Source: Chloroflexota bacterium
Lineage (GTDB): Bacteria > Chloroflexota > Dehalococcoidia > UBA2979
Direction of reading: 5' to 3'
Length of the DNA stretch: 6,371 bases
Assembly (NCBI GenBank): GCA_027592975.1
Contig: JAQCJS010000066.1
Location: forward strand, 1-6,371
The first letter of the stretch is position 1, and every line of letters starts with the position of its first letter. The translations under genes and the position numbers were made by a program. The notes under the pieces were generated by a model that saw only the letters and a program-made list of their open reading frames with translations, was not told the origin of the DNA and did no database searches. Below, piece by piece: positions 5,412-6,371 of the stretch.

Positions 5412-6371
5412 GTGAATGACAGGGAGCAGCGGGGCGTTGAACTGGCCGAGCGAGGCCGCATCCGTGAGCAAGACGGCCAGTGGATCGTCCCGTCGCAGAC
5501 CGGCGATGCCCGCTACGCCGTCTCGCTCGCCGAGCAGCGATGCACCTGCCCTGACCACCAGACCCGCCGCGTGAAGTGCAAGCACATCTTCGCTGTCGAG
5601 TACGTTCTGACACACGAGGTCGAGGCTGACGGCACGGAGACCGTCACCGAGTCCGTCCGCGTCACCTACTCGCAGAACTGGTCGGCATACAACGCGGCCC
5701 AGACCCACGAGCACGAGCGGTTCCTGCCGCTGCTCCGCGAACTGTGCGACGGCATCGAGCAGCCGGAGCAGCGGATGGGCCGTCCCCGGCTTCCCCTCTC
5801 CGACGTGGTATTCGCCCTCGGCGTGAAGACCTACAGCACCCTCTCGGCCCGACGCGCCACGAGCATGATCCGTGACGCTGCCGCCCGTGGCCTGATGGAC
5901 GCCGCGCCCTCGTACAACTCGGCGCTCCGCTACCTCGAAAGCCCGGAAATGACCGACGTGCTGACGATGCTCATCGAGGAGAGCGCGAAGCCGCTGGCCG
6001 CTGTCGAGTCCGACTTCGCGGTGGACTCGACCGGCATCGGCACCACGACCTACCGCCGCTGGTTCGATCACAAGTGGGGCAAGGAACGCTCCACGCAGAC
6101 GTGGGTGAAGGTACACGCCATGACCGGCGTGACGACCAACATCGTGACCGCGATCAAGGCAACGGCTACCGAGTCCAACGACTCCCCCCAACTGCCCGCG
6201 CTGGTTGCGACCACGGCTGAATCGTTCGACGTGCGCGAGGTCTCCGGCGACAAGGCGTACTCGTCGCGGGCCAACCTCCGCGCCGTGGTCAACGTCGGCG
6301 CGGTGCCCTACATCCCGTTCAAGAAGGGCACGACCGGCTCGCCCCCGAGCCACCACGGGCGCGGCTTTGAC
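5412..6371 (+). CDS. DDE transposase with N-terminal SWIM zinc finger (3' end outside window)
   Basis: The first 320 residues of a transposase, still open at the right edge. Residues 44-58 form a SWIM zinc finger, C44-x-C46 ... C56-x-H58 (CTCPDHQTRRVKCKH), expected to bind DNA or a partner protein. Residues about 120-195 are a helical region typical of the part preceding the catalytic core (GRPRLPLSDVVFALGVKTYS and following). The RNase H-like DDE core starts at FAVDSTGIG, with the likely first acidic residue D205. The WVKVHAMTGV strand follows at 231-240, and SGDKAYSS contains the likely second acidic residue, D280. VPYIPFKKG (298-306) fits DDE_Tnp_1-type enzymes of the IS4/IS5 superfamily. 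The third acidic residue should lie beyond the window. I cannot assign an IS family, and the left terminal inverted repeat was not identified. Third positions are GC-rich, closer to clpC than to the dcm cassette, suggesting a separate arrival. Confidence 0.85.
   Translation, partial: MNDREQRGVELAERGRIREQDGQWIVPSQTGDARYAVSLAEQRCTCPDHQTRRVKCKHIFAVEYVLTHEVEADGTETVTESVRVTYSQNWSAYNAAQTHEHERFLPLLRELCDGIEQPEQRMGRPRLPLSDVVFALGVKTYSTLSARRATSMIRDAAARGLMDAAPSYNSALRYLESPEMTDVLTMLIEESAKPLAAVESDFAVDSTGIGTTTYRRWFDHKWGKERSTQTWVKVHAMTGVTTNIVTAIKATATESNDSPQLPALVATTAESFDVREVSGDKAYSSRANLRAVVNVGAVPYIPFKKGTTGSPPSHHGRGFD

Noticed and set aside
5133..6356. 407-codon minus-strand open frame opposite the transposase and repeat array
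   Set aside because: It overlaps the clear SWIM-DDE coding frame, has no recognisable motif, and includes a translated form of the 7-bp array.

Overview
The window is GC-rich bacterial DNA in three blocks. (1) Positions 1-3206 (+ strand) hold a tightly packed heat-shock operon: the 3' end of a dnaJ-type co-chaperone gene, an hspR-type MerR-family repressor gene, and a full-length ClpC-type AAA+ unfoldase gene. The stop codon of each of the first two genes overlaps the next start codon in an ATGA. HspR next to DnaJ, and HspR control of Clp ATPases, are typical of Actinobacteria and of Chloroflexota such as Thermomicrobia. I favour a Chloroflexota-like or related high-GC host, but this is inference and a single locus cannot settle it.

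(2) Positions 3207-5310 hold a minus-strand accessory cassette. In transcription order it encodes a 48-residue zinc-ribbon protein, a C5-cytosine DNA methyltransferase whose start overlaps the zinc-ribbon stop (ATGA), and, 36 bases on, an HNH-nuclease protein. The nuclease combines an N-terminal winged-helix-like region, an HNH zinc site, a second four-cysteine cluster and a C-terminal ribbon-helix-helix-like segment. The layout looks like a type II restriction-modification module, possibly with unusual regulators. Third-codon-position GC is clearly lower here than in clpC (about half in a dcm sample against nearly nine tenths in a clpC sample), which suggests acquisition by transfer. Near its 3' end the dcm gene has a block of about 80 bases in which the open frame and the +1 frame both read like methyltransferase conserved motifs.

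(3) Positions 5311-6371 begin with a 91-bp array with a strict 7-bp period lying between divergent genes. A DDE transposase gene with an N-terminal SWIM zinc finger follows on the + strand and runs off the right edge.

The convergent gap between clpC and the HNH gene (3207-3343) holds a 12-bp-stem hairpin just after the clpC stop, a near-ideal G-quadruplex motif on the minus strand, and three spaced copies of a 12-bp repeat that may be a relic insertion-sequence end. Overall this is a conserved chaperone operon bordered by a mobile-element-associated modification/nuclease island.
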